DNA of 64,000 nt from NAT127 sp034717695 (lineage in GTDB: Bacteria; Pseudomonadota; Gammaproteobacteria; Pseudomonadales; Porticoccaceae): contig JAYELS010000026.1 of assembly GCA_034717695.1 (NCBI GenBank), positions 113,264 through 177,263 of the forward strand. The letters run 5' to 3'. Positions 45,321 to 54,722 of the stretch are shown one piece after another; position 1 is the first letter of the stretch; each line of letters starts with the position of its first letter. Made by a program: the position numbers and the translations under genes. A model generated the notes under the pieces. It was not told where the DNA came from. It was given only the letters and a program-made list of their open reading frames with translations, and searched no databases.

Positions 45321-45857
45321 TCAGTAAAAAAGCCCCGTCTCGAGCTGCGCCTCTTCCGACATCATCTCCCGGCTCCAGGGCGGGTCGAACACCAGCCGCA
45401 CCTGGACCTTGGCCACGTTCGGCACCTGGCGCACCCGGTACTCCACGTCGCCCATCAACACCGGGCCCATGCCGCAGGCGGGCGCGGTGAGGGTCATGTC
45501 GATGGTCACCGCCTTGGTCTGCTGGTCGATGGCAAGGCCGTAGATCAGACCGAGACTGCGCAGGTTGACGGGAATCTCCGGGTCGTAGACGGTCTCCAGG
45601 GCCTGCCACACCTGGTCCTCGTGGATCAGGCCGTCGCCCCGGTCGTCGAAGTGCAGTTCCTGCTTCTCCATGCCGATGGCGTCGGCGTCGGTGCCGTCCA
45701 CCCGCAGCATGTTGCCCCTGTAGACCACGGTGTAGTTGCCACCCAACGCCTGGGTGATGGTGATGAAGGTGTCGGCGGGGATGGTGACCGGATCCCCCGT
45801 GGGCACCCGGCGGGCCGGGCACTCCCGCTGGGTCACCACCATTGTCTGCTCTGCCAT
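45321..45857 (-). CDS. sufT: SufT family Fe-S assembly factor (DUF59)
   Basis: 178 residues from ATG at 45857. An N-terminal extension carries CPARRVPTGDPVTIPADT and GGNYTVVY, and the C-terminal half is a DUF59/MIP18 domain (LETVYDPEIPVNLRSLGLIYGL, with MTLTAPACGMGPVL). SufT helps maturation of Fe-S proteins under high demand. Position inside the suf operon agrees. Confidence 0.9.
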   Translation of the reverse strand: MAEQTMVVTQRECPARRVPTGDPVTIPADTFITITQALGGNYTVVYRGNMLRVDGTDADAIGMEKQELHFDDRGDGLIHEDQVWQALETVYDPEIPVNLRSLGLIYGLAIDQQTKAVTIDMTLTAPACGMGPVLMGDVEYRVRQVPNVAKVQVRLVFDPPWSREMMSEEAQLETGLFY

Positions 45858-45871
45858 GGGGTCGGATACCC

Positions 45872-46234
45872 TTAGAAACTGAAACTCTCGCCGCAGCCGC
45901 AGGCATCCTTGGCGTTGGGGTTGTTGATCACCAGGCGGCGATTGACGCCTTCCTGGACGAAATCCAATTCCATGCCGTTGAGCTGGGGCAGGTCCCCGGC
46001 GGGAAGGCACAGGGCAAGGCCGTCGCCGAGGGCCAGGGTGAGATCCCCCTCCTGCGGCGCCGCCACCTCATCGATCACGTACTTGTAGCCGGTGCAGCCG
46101 CTCTTTTCGAGGTGGATGCGCACCGCGGCGAGCCCCTTCGGCGCCAGCTGGCGCCGAAGGTGGGCGATGGCCGCCGCTGTCACCGTTACCGCGGGGGCCG
46201 CATCGGTGTGGATATCGTAGGTTTCAACACTCAT
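45872..46234 (-). CDS. sufA: A-type Fe-S carrier (SufA/IscA family)
   Basis: 120 residues; the three cluster cysteines are in KSGCTGYKYV and the C-terminal CGCGESF. Carries Fe-S clusters from the scaffold to client proteins. Called sufA by context; sequence alone does not separate it cleanly from IscA. Confidence 0.88.
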   Translation of the reverse strand: MSVETYDIHTDAAPAVTVTAAAIAHLRRQLAPKGLAAVRIHLEKSGCTGYKYVIDEVAAPQEGDLTLALGDGLALCLPAGDLPQLNGMELDFVQEGVNRRLVINNPNAKDACGCGESFSF

Positions 46235-46254
46235 GGGCTACTCCTTGTCACAAC

Positions 46255-47508
46255 TTAGAGCAGAAAGCCGCGCACTTTCTCCAGCGCGGCGAACAGCCGG
46301 TCGACGTCGTCCCGGGTATTGTAGAGGGCGAAGGACGCCCGCACGGTGCCGGGAATGCCGTAACGGGCCATCAGCGGCTGGGCGCAGTGGTGGCCGGTAC
46401 GCACCGCGACGCCCTGCTGATCGAGGAGCATGCCCACATCCGACGGATGGGTGCCATCCAGCAGGAAGCTGAACACCCCGGCGATCTGGCTGGCGCGGCC
46501 CACCCGGGTGAGGCCCGGGAACTGGGCCGCCCGCGTCCAGGTGTAGGCCAGCAGGTCCGCCTCGTGGGCGGCGATGGCGTCCCGGTCGAGGGCGTCGAGA
46601 TAGCGAATGGCGGCGCCGAGGCCGATGGCGCCGGCGATATCCGGGGTGCCCGCCTCGAACTTGTAGGGCAGGCTGTTCCAGGTGGTGCCGGCAAAACTGA
46701 CGGTTTCGATCATCTCCCCGCCCCCCTGGTAGGGGGGCATGGCGTCGAGCAGTTCCTCCCGCCCCCAGAGGGCGCCGATGCCGGTGGGGCCGAACACCTT
46801 GTGGCCGGAAAAGGCGTAGAAGTCGCAGCCGAGGGCCTGGACATCCACCGGGCAGTGGGCGATGCCCTGGGCACCGTCGATCAGTACCAGCGCACCGGCG
46901 GCGTGGGCGAGGCGCACCACCTCGGCTACCGGGTTGACGGTGCCGAGGGCGTTGGAGACATGGGTGAGGGACACCAGTTTGACGCGATCGTCGAGCAGGC
47001 GCGCAAGGGCATCGAGATCCACCTCCCCCTGATCGGTGACGTCGATGGGCACCACCTCGGCGCCGGTCTCGGCGGCCACCATCTGCCAGGGGACGATGTT
47101 GGAATGGTGTTCCAGGGCCGGCACCAGCACCCGATCGCCGGCCTTGAGATTGTCCCGCCCCCAGGTGGCGGCCACCAGATTGATGGCCTCCGTGGTCCCC
47201 CGGGTCCAGATCAGCTGGCGGGAGGCCGGGCTGTTGATAAAGGCCGCCACGGTGTCCCGGGCGCCCTCGAATGCCTGGGTGGCCTCGTCGCTCAGCACAT
47301 GGGCGGCGCGATGCACATTGGCGTTGTGGTTCAGGTAGTAGTCGCTGATGGCAGCGATCATCGCCAGCGGCTTCTGGGTGGTGGCGGCGTTGTCGAGGTA
47401 CACCAGCGGGTGGCCGTTGACCTCCCGGGCGAGAATGGGGAAATCCCGGCGCACCGCGACGGGATCGAAGCCGCGGCCCTGGGCCTTGACGGGGGACGGC
47501 AACGTCAT
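46255..47508 (-). CDS. sufS: Group II cysteine desulfurase SufS
   Basis: PLP enzyme delivering sulfur to SufE. 417 residues from ATG at 47508. NHNANVHRAAHVLS, PLP lysine in FSGHKVFGPTG and catalytic cysteine in RTGHHCAQPLM, all of the SufS group. The start overlaps the sufD stop by four bases. A second, IscS-type desulfurase lies upstream in the same cluster. Confidence 0.95.
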   Translation of the reverse strand: MTLPSPVKAQGRGFDPVAVRRDFPILAREVNGHPLVYLDNAATTQKPLAMIAAISDYYLNHNANVHRAAHVLSDEATQAFEGARDTVAAFINSPASRQLIWTRGTTEAINLVAATWGRDNLKAGDRVLVPALEHHSNIVPWQMVAAETGAEVVPIDVTDQGEVDLDALARLLDDRVKLVSLTHVSNALGTVNPVAEVVRLAHAAGALVLIDGAQGIAHCPVDVQALGCDFYAFSGHKVFGPTGIGALWGREELLDAMPPYQGGGEMIETVSFAGTTWNSLPYKFEAGTPDIAGAIGLGAAIRYLDALDRDAIAAHEADLLAYTWTRAAQFPGLTRVGRASQIAGVFSFLLDGTHPSDVGMLLDQQGVAVRTGHHCAQPLMARYGIPGTVRASFALYNTRDDVDRLFAALEKVRGFLL

Positions 47509-48815
47509 AGCAGGTGCCTCGCAAGTTCCGGGTCCCGGGCGAACAGCCCGGCGAGCTTGGGGCGCAGGTAGTCCCGCAGCGGCTCGCGGTGGATGCGGTT
47601 GAGAATCTCGTTGATGAAGCCGAAGCTGAGCAGCACCCGGGCCTCCTGTTCGGACACGCCCCGGGTGCGCAGGTAGTGGAGCTGGCCCTCGTCGAGCTGG
47701 GCCACGGTGGCGCCGTGGGAGCACTGCACGTCGTCGGCGTAGATCTCCAGCTCCGGCTTGGTGTCCACCTCCGCCCGGTTGCTGGTGAGCAGGTTGCGGT
47801 TGCTGAGGTGCGCGCTGGTCTTCTGGGCGCCGGGGTGAATATGGATACGACCATTGAACACCGCCCGGGCCTCGTCGGCGATGATGCCGCGGAAGGTCTC
47901 CTCGCTGGTGCAGTGGGGCACCTCGTGCTCGATGCAGGTGTGGTAGTCGATCACTTCCCGGTTGCGGGGCAGGTAGACGCCGTTCAACTCGCAGTGGGCG
48001 CCCTCGCCCCGGTGGCGCACCACCAGGTCGATACGCTTCAGGGGGCTGCCGAGGGCCATGTGAAAGCCATTGAGGGTGGCGTTGCGGCCGAGGCTGGCGT
48101 GCACCGCCCCCAGGTGCAGGGCGCCGGATTCCTCCAGGTGCAGGCGGCAGTGGTGGAGGCGGGCGTTGTCCCCCACCAGCAGCTCCGTGACGCCGTTGGT
48201 GAAACCGTTCTGGTCGCCGCCGGTGGTGGCAAAATGCTCCAGCACCGAGGCCTCGCTGCCCTCCTCCAATACCACGAGGAGGCGCTGGGCGACACCGAAG
48301 GGGGCCGCTTCCGGCGCGCTCAACCACACCAGCTGGATGGGCTGTTCGACGCGCACATCCCGGGACACCCGCAGGAACACCCCGTCCGCCAGCCAGCTGT
48401 CGTTGAGGGCGGTGAACAGCGCCCCACCGTCGGCGAGGGTACCGAGGTGCCCGGCAATGCGCGCCGCCTCGGCCTCGCTGGCCTGTGAAAACGGCACCAG
48501 GGTGACCCCCTCGGGGAGCGCGACCGCGGACAGTCCCGGGCGATACACCCCGTTGACGAACACCAGCCGGTGGGCGTCTAGGCCGTCGATGCGGTAATGG
48601 TCGGCGAGCCCCTCATCGCTGGCGGCCGCCTGGGGCGCGGCGACAAAACCGCCCTCCTCCAGCACCCGCAGGCTGGTGTACTTCCAGGCCTCCACCTTGA
48701 AGTTGGGCAGCACCCGGCCGCGACCGGCATCCCGCCCCTGGCGGTTGCGGGCCGCGAGCCAGGCCGGCGTTCCCTCGGGCTCCCGCAGCAGCGCTTGTTC
48801 GACGAACCCGGCCAT
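47505..48815 (-). CDS. sufD: SufD subunit of the SufBCD scaffold
   Basis: 436 residues, the usual length. Right-handed beta-helix middle (HLGAVHASLGRNATLNGFHM) and the C-terminal SufBD signature SAHLSNRNLLTSNRAEVDTKP with ADDVQCSHGATV. With SufB and SufC it builds Fe-S clusters. Stop and start codons overlap with its neighbours sufC and sufS. Confidence 0.95.
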   Translation of the reverse strand: MAGFVEQALLREPEGTPAWLAARNRQGRDAGRGRVLPNFKVEAWKYTSLRVLEEGGFVAAPQAAASDEGLADHYRIDGLDAHRLVFVNGVYRPGLSAVALPEGVTLVPFSQASEAEAARIAGHLGTLADGGALFTALNDSWLADGVFLRVSRDVRVEQPIQLVWLSAPEAAPFGVAQRLLVVLEEGSEASVLEHFATTGGDQNGFTNGVTELLVGDNARLHHCRLHLEESGALHLGAVHASLGRNATLNGFHMALGSPLKRIDLVVRHRGEGAHCELNGVYLPRNREVIDYHTCIEHEVPHCTSEETFRGIIADEARAVFNGRIHIHPGAQKTSAHLSNRNLLTSNRAEVDTKPELEIYADDVQCSHGATVAQLDEGQLHYLRTRGVSEQEARVLLSFGFINEILNRIHREPLRDYLRPKLAGLFARDPELARHLL

Positions 48816-49570
48816 CAGGCGACCTCGCCTTCCAGCCAGCCGTAACCCCTTTCCTCCAGTTCGAGGGCCAGGGTCTTGTCGCCGGACTTGACGATGCGAC
48901 CGCCCGCCAGCACGTGGACGAAATCCGGCTCGATATAGCTCAGCAGGCGCTGGTAGTGGGTCACCAGAATAAATGAGCGGTCGGCGCTGCGCAGGGCATT
49001 GACGCCGTCCGCCACCACTTGCAGGGCGTCGATGTCGAGGCCGGAATCGGTCTCGTCGAGGATCGCGAGCTTCGGCTCAAGCAGCATCATCTGCATGATT
49101 TCGTTTCGCTTTTTCTCGCCACCGGAAAACCCCTCGTTGACGCCCCGCTTGAGGAAGGCCTGGTCGAGCTTGACCGCCTTGCAGGCCTCCCGGGCGGCCT
49201 TCAAGAAGCTCACCGAATCGAGGGCCTCGAGGCCGCGATGTTCCCGCACCGCGTCCACGGAGGCCTTGAGGAACTCCATGTTGCTGACCCCGGGGATCTC
49301 CACCGGGTACTGGAAGGCCAGGAACAGGCCCTCCCGGGCGCGCTCCTCGGTGTCCAGCTCCAGCAGGTCACGGCCCATGAAGGTCACCCGCCCGCCGGTG
49401 ACCTCATAGCCGTCGCGGCCCGCCAGCACATGGCCCAGGGTACTCTTGCCGGAACCATTGGGGCCCATGATGGCGTGGACCTCCCCGGGGCGGACCTCGA
49501 GATTCAGGCCCTTGAGGATGGCCTTGTCCTCGGCTTCGATACGCGCTTGCAGATTTTCAATCGACAACAT
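48815..49570 (-). CDS. sufC: SufC ATPase of the Fe-S scaffold
   Basis: ABC-type ATPase without membrane domain. 251 residues from ATG at 49570 (MLSIENLQARI). Walker A MGPNGSGKSTLGHVL, ABC signature FSGGEKKRNEI, Walker B LAILDETDSGLD. A GTG six codons upstream would add a non-conserved extension. Confidence 0.96.
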   Translation of the reverse strand: MLSIENLQARIEAEDKAILKGLNLEVRPGEVHAIMGPNGSGKSTLGHVLAGRDGYEVTGGRVTFMGRDLLELDTEERAREGLFLAFQYPVEIPGVSNMEFLKASVDAVREHRGLEALDSVSFLKAAREACKAVKLDQAFLKRGVNEGFSGGEKKRNEIMQMMLLEPKLAILDETDSGLDIDALQVVADGVNALRSADRSFILVTHYQRLLSYIEPDFVHVLAGGRIVKSGDKTLALELEERGYGWLEGEVA

Positions 49571-49637
49571 GTGGCAAATACTCTTCACAATCCAGGGGAG
49601 CGGGCCCGCGGGCCCGTGAACTCAGGGCGCCGGCGGA

Positions 49638-51077
<1,440 letters not shown>

Positions 51078-51156
51078 ACGTTAAACCCGAGAGACATCTC
51101 TCTGTGTGGTGGAACAGCGACCGAACGGCAGGCAGAGGCCCGGCCGAGACAGTGGC

Positions 51157-51185
51157 ATTATCGAATAACCTAGTAATTTGGTCAA
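51157..51185 (-). promoter_or_regulatory. Sigma-70 promoter of sufBCDS
   Basis: Minus strand TTGACC (51180-51185), exactly 17 bases, then GATAAT (51157-51162), 80 bases before sufB. Both hexamers are 5/6. Confidence 0.75.
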
Positions 51186-51189
51186 CTTT
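51165..51189 (-). promoter_or_regulatory. IscR type 1 box in the sufB promoter
   Basis: The 25 bases, read on the minus strand, agree with the type 1 IscR consensus (ATASYYGACTRWWTYAGTCRSGTAT) at about 20 positions by my count. It covers the -35 and the spacer. The core ACTAGGTTAT is nearly the same as in the iscR promoter box. Confidence 0.7.
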
Positions 51190-51217
51190 ATCCGCCGGCG
51201 GCGAAAAAGGGGCGCCA

Positions 51218-52408
51218 TCATACCCCAGCGGCGGGCAAATCCGCAGAGCCACCCCGCGCCAGGGACCGTAAACGGCTCACCGCCTGGCGGATCTGGGCGA
51301 TGGCAAAGTCGACCTCCTGGTCGCTGGTGTAGCGCCCCAGGCTGAAACGTATGGAGCCATGGGCCAGCTCGCTGTCCACCCCCAGGGCACGCAGCACATA
51401 GGACGGCTCCATGCTTGCCGAGGTGCAGGCCGAGCCGGTGGAAACCGCCAGATCCTTGAGGGCGATCACCAGGGACTCCCCATCCACCCCCGCGAAACTG
51501 ACATTGAGAATACCCGCCACCCCCCGCGCCGGGGAGCCGTTGACGATCAGCCCGCCGAGATCGGCAATGCCCGACCACAGGCGCTCCCGCAGCGCGAGCA
51601 GGCGCGGGTCCTCGGCGGCCATCTCCTCGCCGGCGATGCGGAAGGCCTCCCCCATGGCGACGATCTGGTGAACCGGCAGGGTGCCGGAGCGCAGGCCGCG
51701 CTCGTGGCCACCACCGTGGATCAGGGCCTCGAGGGCGAGGGGCGGACGGCGCCGCACATAGAGGGCGCCGATGCCCTTGGGGCCATACACCTTGTGGGCG
51801 CTGAAGGACATCAGATCCACCGCCAGGGTGGCGAGATCGATGGGTATCTTGCCTGCGCTCTGGGCGGCATCCACATGGAACGCCACCCCGCGGGCCCGGC
51901 ACAGCTCGCCGATGGCGGCGATGTCGTTGATCACCCCGATCTCGTTGTTGACGTGCATGATGGACACCAGCAGGGTGTCGTCCCGGAGCGCCCCGGCCAC
52001 CACCTCGGGGGGCGTGATACCGTCCCGCCCGGGGGCGAGGTAGGTGACCTCGAAGCCTTCGGCCTCCAGTTGGCGGCAGCTGTCCAGCACTGCCTTGTGC
52101 TCGATGGCGGAGGTGACGATATGCCGCCCACTGGCCCGGTTGGCGCGGGCAAAGCCCTTGATGGCGAGGTTATCGGACTCGGTGGCCCCGGAGGTCCAGA
52201 CGATCTCCCGGGGGTCGGCCCCCACCAGAGCGGCGACCTGGCCGCGGGCCTCCTCCACCGCCGCCTCCGCCTGCCAGCCATAGGCATGGGAGCGGGACGC
52301 CGGGTTGCCGAACACCCCGTCGCGGGTGAGAAAACCGACCATGCGCGCCGCCACCCGGGGGTCCACCGGGGTCGTCGCCGCGTAATCGAGATAGACGGGT
52401 TGCTTCAT
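51218..52408 (-). CDS. iscS: IscS-type cysteine desulfurase
   Basis: Group I PLP desulfurase. 396 residues from ATG at 52408 (MKQPVYLDYAATTPVDPRV). PLP lysine in SFSAHKVYGPKGIG and the long catalytic loop STGSACTSASMEPS mark the IscS/NifS group. It serves Fe-S assembly and usually also tRNA thiolation. Here it is followed by sufB rather than iscU. Confidence 0.94.
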   Translation of the reverse strand: MKQPVYLDYAATTPVDPRVAARMVGFLTRDGVFGNPASRSHAYGWQAEAAVEEARGQVAALVGADPREIVWTSGATESDNLAIKGFARANRASGRHIVTSAIEHKAVLDSCRQLEAEGFEVTYLAPGRDGITPPEVVAGALRDDTLLVSIMHVNNEIGVINDIAAIGELCRARGVAFHVDAAQSAGKIPIDLATLAVDLMSFSAHKVYGPKGIGALYVRRRPPLALEALIHGGGHERGLRSGTLPVHQIVAMGEAFRIAGEEMAAEDPRLLALRERLWSGIADLGGLIVNGSPARGVAGILNVSFAGVDGESLVIALKDLAVSTGSACTSASMEPSYVLRALGVDSELAHGSIRFSLGRYTSDQEVDFAIAQIRQAVSRLRSLARGGSADLPAAGV

Positions 52409-52431
52409 CGTTCGGGGTTCGCGGAACCGGG

Positions 52432-52896
52432 TCAATCCAGGGTGACCGGGCGGATGTCGTCCCGGGCCGCCTGGCGCTGGCAGATGGCCTGGACATGTTC
52501 GGTGGAGGTGAGCTGATCGAGGGTGATCTGGCTCAAGAAGTGGTGAATCTGGCGGCTCAGCTCGTCCCACAGGTGATGGGTGAGGCACACCTCCCCCGCC
52601 TGGCAGTTGCCCTTGCCGCCGCAGTTGGTGGCGTCCACGCTCTCGTTCACCGCATCGATGATCTCGGCGACATTGATGGCGTGGCTCGGGCGATTGAGCC
52701 GGTAGCCGCCGCCAGGGCCGCGCACGCTGGCCACCAGCTCGCTCTGGCGCAGGCGCGCAAACAGCTGCTCGAGGTAGGAGAGGGAAATTTCCTGGCGCTG
52801 GGAGATGTCGGCGAGGCTGATGGGCCGCTGTTGCCCGTGCAGCGCCAGATCCAGCATGGCGGTGACCGCGTAGCGGCCCCTTGTGGTCAGTCTCAT
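52432..52896 (-). CDS. iscR: Fe-S-sensing transcription regulator IscR
   Basis: Rrf2-family repressor/activator. 154 residues from ATG at 52896. Winged helix (MRLTTRGRYAVTAMLDLALH) and cluster ligands Cys92, Cys98, Cys104 and His107, the same numbering as E. coli IscR. It probably controls itself and sufB through the boxes at 52935 and 51165. Confidence 0.96.
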   Translation of the reverse strand: MRLTTRGRYAVTAMLDLALHGQQRPISLADISQRQEISLSYLEQLFARLRQSELVASVRGPGGGYRLNRPSHAINVAEIIDAVNESVDATNCGGKGNCQAGEVCLTHHLWDELSRQIHHFLSQITLDQLTSTEHVQAICQRQAARDDIRPVTLD

Positions 52897-52926
52897 GGGT
52901 GCAACCCCCACCGTGGCGAAGGGGCG

Positions 52927-52955
52927 ATTATTCAATAACCTACTTTTTTGATCAA
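52927..52955 (-). promoter_or_regulatory. Sigma-70 promoter of iscR-iscS
   Basis: Minus strand TTGATC (52950-52955), 17 bases, AATAAT (52927-52932), 31 bases before iscR. Same geometry as the sufB promoter. Confidence 0.72.
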
Positions 52956-52959
52956 GTAT
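52935..52959 (-). promoter_or_regulatory. IscR type 1 box in the iscR promoter
   Basis: 25 bases agreeing with the type 1 IscR consensus at about 19 positions by my count, overlapping the -35 (minus strand begins ATACTTGAT and ends AGTAGGTTAT). Supports autoregulation. Confidence 0.7.
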
Positions 52960-52972
52960 AAATCCCAGTGCA

Positions 52973-53746
52973 TCACTGGGACTTGTCGCCCCCGATGGCC
53001 GCACGCAGCCTGTGGGCGACGTTCTGGATGGCGGTGAGCACGCCCCGCAGGATGGACAATTCCATCTCGTCGAGGCGGATGCGCCCGTACAGGCGCCGCA
53101 GCCGCGTCATGGTCTGGCGCGGGTTGGCCGGGTCGTGAAAATCGATGTCGATCAGGGCCTGCTCCAGGTGCCGGAAATACAGCTCGACGTCCTCGGCCCT
53201 GGCGGGGGGCACATCCCAGGCCTGCAGGGCGGGCACTGCGCCATGCTGGGCGGCAAGCCATGCCATGCGCACTTCGTAACTGAGCACCTGCACCGCCGCG
53301 GCGAGGTTGAGGGAGCTGTACTCGGGGTTGGACGGGATATGGACGTGGTAGTTGCACTTCTGCAACTCCTCGTTGGTGAGCCCCCTGTCCTCGCGGCCAA
53401 AGACGATGGCCACCGGATGGGTGGGGGCCTCCGCCACCACCCGCTCCCCGCACTCCCGGGGGTCGAGCAGCGGCCAGGGAATGCGCCGGTCCCGGGCGCT
53501 GGTGCCCACCACCAGGCCGCAGCCGGCGATGGCCTCGTCGAGGCTGTCCACCACCACCGCGCCGTCGAGCACATCGGTGGCACTGGCGGCGCGCCACAGG
53601 GCGCGGTCGGAGGGGAATTCCCGGGGTGACACCAGATAGAGCTGGCTCAAGCCCATGTTCTTCAGGGCCCTGGCGGCGCCGCCGATATTGCCGGGGTGGG
53701 TGGTTTCCACCAACACGACCCTGATCTCTTTCAAGCTGTCCGACAT
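52973..53746 (-). CDS. trmJ: tRNA (cytidine/uridine-2'-O-)-methyltransferase TrmJ
   Basis: SPOUT methyltransferase acting on position 32 of tRNA. 257 residues from ATG at 53746 (MSDSLKEIRVVLVETTHPGN). SPOUT motifs VVGTSARDRR, IVFGREDRGLTNEEL and IPSNPEYSSLNLAAAVQVLSYE are clear. An ATG 12 codons upstream lies in an inverted repeat and is rejected. It stands upstream of iscR, as in relatives. Confidence 0.94.
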   Translation of the reverse strand: MSDSLKEIRVVLVETTHPGNIGGAARALKNMGLSQLYLVSPREFPSDRALWRAASATDVLDGAVVVDSLDEAIAGCGLVVGTSARDRRIPWPLLDPRECGERVVAEAPTHPVAIVFGREDRGLTNEELQKCNYHVHIPSNPEYSSLNLAAAVQVLSYEVRMAWLAAQHGAVPALQAWDVPPARAEDVELYFRHLEQALIDIDFHDPANPRQTMTRLRRLYGRIRLDEMELSILRGVLTAIQNVAHRLRAAIGGDKSQ

Positions 53747-53777
53747 CGATGGTTGCCCCGGCGTCACGCCCTCAGGT

Positions 53778-53808
53778 GTCATTGCCGGCGATGGACACCG
53801 GCAATGAC
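53778..53808. terminator. Perfect 11-bp inverted repeat between trmJ and the upstream gene
   Basis: GTCATTGCCGG, a nine-base loop, CCGGCAATGAC, right after the stop codon of the hypothetical gene at 53811. Probably its transcription terminator, though no T-tract follows. Confidence 0.5.
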
Positions 53809-53810
53809 GG

Positions 53811-54461
53811 TTACATCCCCAGCACTTGCTTTTTAAGCTCCAGGGGTTTCTCGCCGGACCCGGCGGCCGGCGGCTGCGCGGCGGGAGCCGCCTGCGGTGC
53901 CGGGGCCGGTTTGCTGGCCCGGGCCTCCCGCTGGCGCTGGAGTTCGAGCTCCTCCTTCTGCAACTCGAGCTCCTGGCGGCGCAGTTCGAGGCGCTGCTGC
54001 TCGATGGCCAGGCGCTCCTTCTCCACCGCCAGGTCGTCCCCGCCGCTGACCGCCGCCCCCGGCTGGTCGTCGGCCGTTGGGGCCTCCACCGGTGCAGCCA
54101 CGGGTGCGGCGGGCTCCACCGCGGCCGGGGCCTGCTGGGTCGCGGCCGCGCCCTCGGGCGCCTCGGCCTTGTCCTTCATTGCCTGGAAGTAGCCGACGCT
54201 GCACACCTCCCTGGCCGCGGCGATCTGGGTCCTGGCGCAATAGCCCGGCACCTCGACGCCGCACCAGTCGCCACCGGATTGGGCGCGGGCGATCTTCACC
54301 GGCTCGCGAAAGCGCACGCAGCTGACCGCCGACTCATAGACGGCCTCGCCAGCGGCGTTGGTCACCAGCTGCTTGCTGCTGAAGGATTTGACATCGCTGG
54401 CGGAGAAAGCCGCCAAGGGGATCAGCATCAGGCTGAGGGGTATTAGCTTCTTCACTTCCAT
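53811..54461 (-). CDS. Hypothetical secreted protein with coiled-coil tail
   Basis: 216 residues, not recognised. Signal peptide MEVKKLIPLSLMLIPLAAFSA; a mature N-terminal domain of about 70 residues with four cysteines (near 48, 67, 75 and 87) that could form two disulfides; an Ala/Pro-rich linker; a charged coiled coil at about 145-185 rich in LELxxxELELQ; and a Pro/Ala tail. AAGGAAA lies seven bases before the ATG. It is inserted between trmJ and suhB, which are usually direct divergent neighbours. Confidence 0.72.
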   Translation of the reverse strand: MEVKKLIPLSLMLIPLAAFSASDVKSFSSKQLVTNAAGEAVYESAVSCVRFREPVKIARAQSGGDWCGVEVPGYCARTQIAAAREVCSVGYFQAMKDKAEAPEGAAATQQAPAAVEPAAPVAAPVEAPTADDQPGAAVSGGDDLAVEKERLAIEQQRLELRRQELELQKEELELQRQREARASKPAPAPQAAPAAQPPAAGSGEKPLELKKQVLGM

Positions 54462-54561
54462 AAAATTTCCTTATTATCCAACGACTGTTGCCGGCATCTC
54501 GCCCCCGGTCGTCCCTGGGGGCGGCGGCATTGGGTTCATCCCGGCGCCACCGGACATCTCA

Positions 54562-54587
54562 CCCGGGCGCCACGGCCGTGGCCCGGG
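54562..54587. repeat. Inverted repeat in the suhB upstream region
   Basis: CCCGGGC..CCACGG faces CCGTGG..CCCGGG, a strong hairpin 135 bases before suhB in the 262-base divergent gap. Function unknown; the rest of the gap holds a TACAAT (54686-54691) that may be the suhB -10 but lacks a good -35. Confidence 0.5.
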
Positions 54588-54722
54588 GGCGCATTCTAGT
54601 GCGCCGGCACGCCCGTTTCAAACCGGATCGCTCCCCTGCGCGGCCCGCCGCCAAGCCATTGCTGCCCCCTGGCGCCGCTCTCTGCTACAATCGCCGGCCT
54701 TCTACAGCTCTTTGAAATTTCT

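Noticed and set aside
53746..53782. Upstream ATG for trmJ at 53782
   Set aside because: It lies inside the perfect inverted repeat following the upstream gene, and TrmJ similarity starts only after the ATG at 53746.
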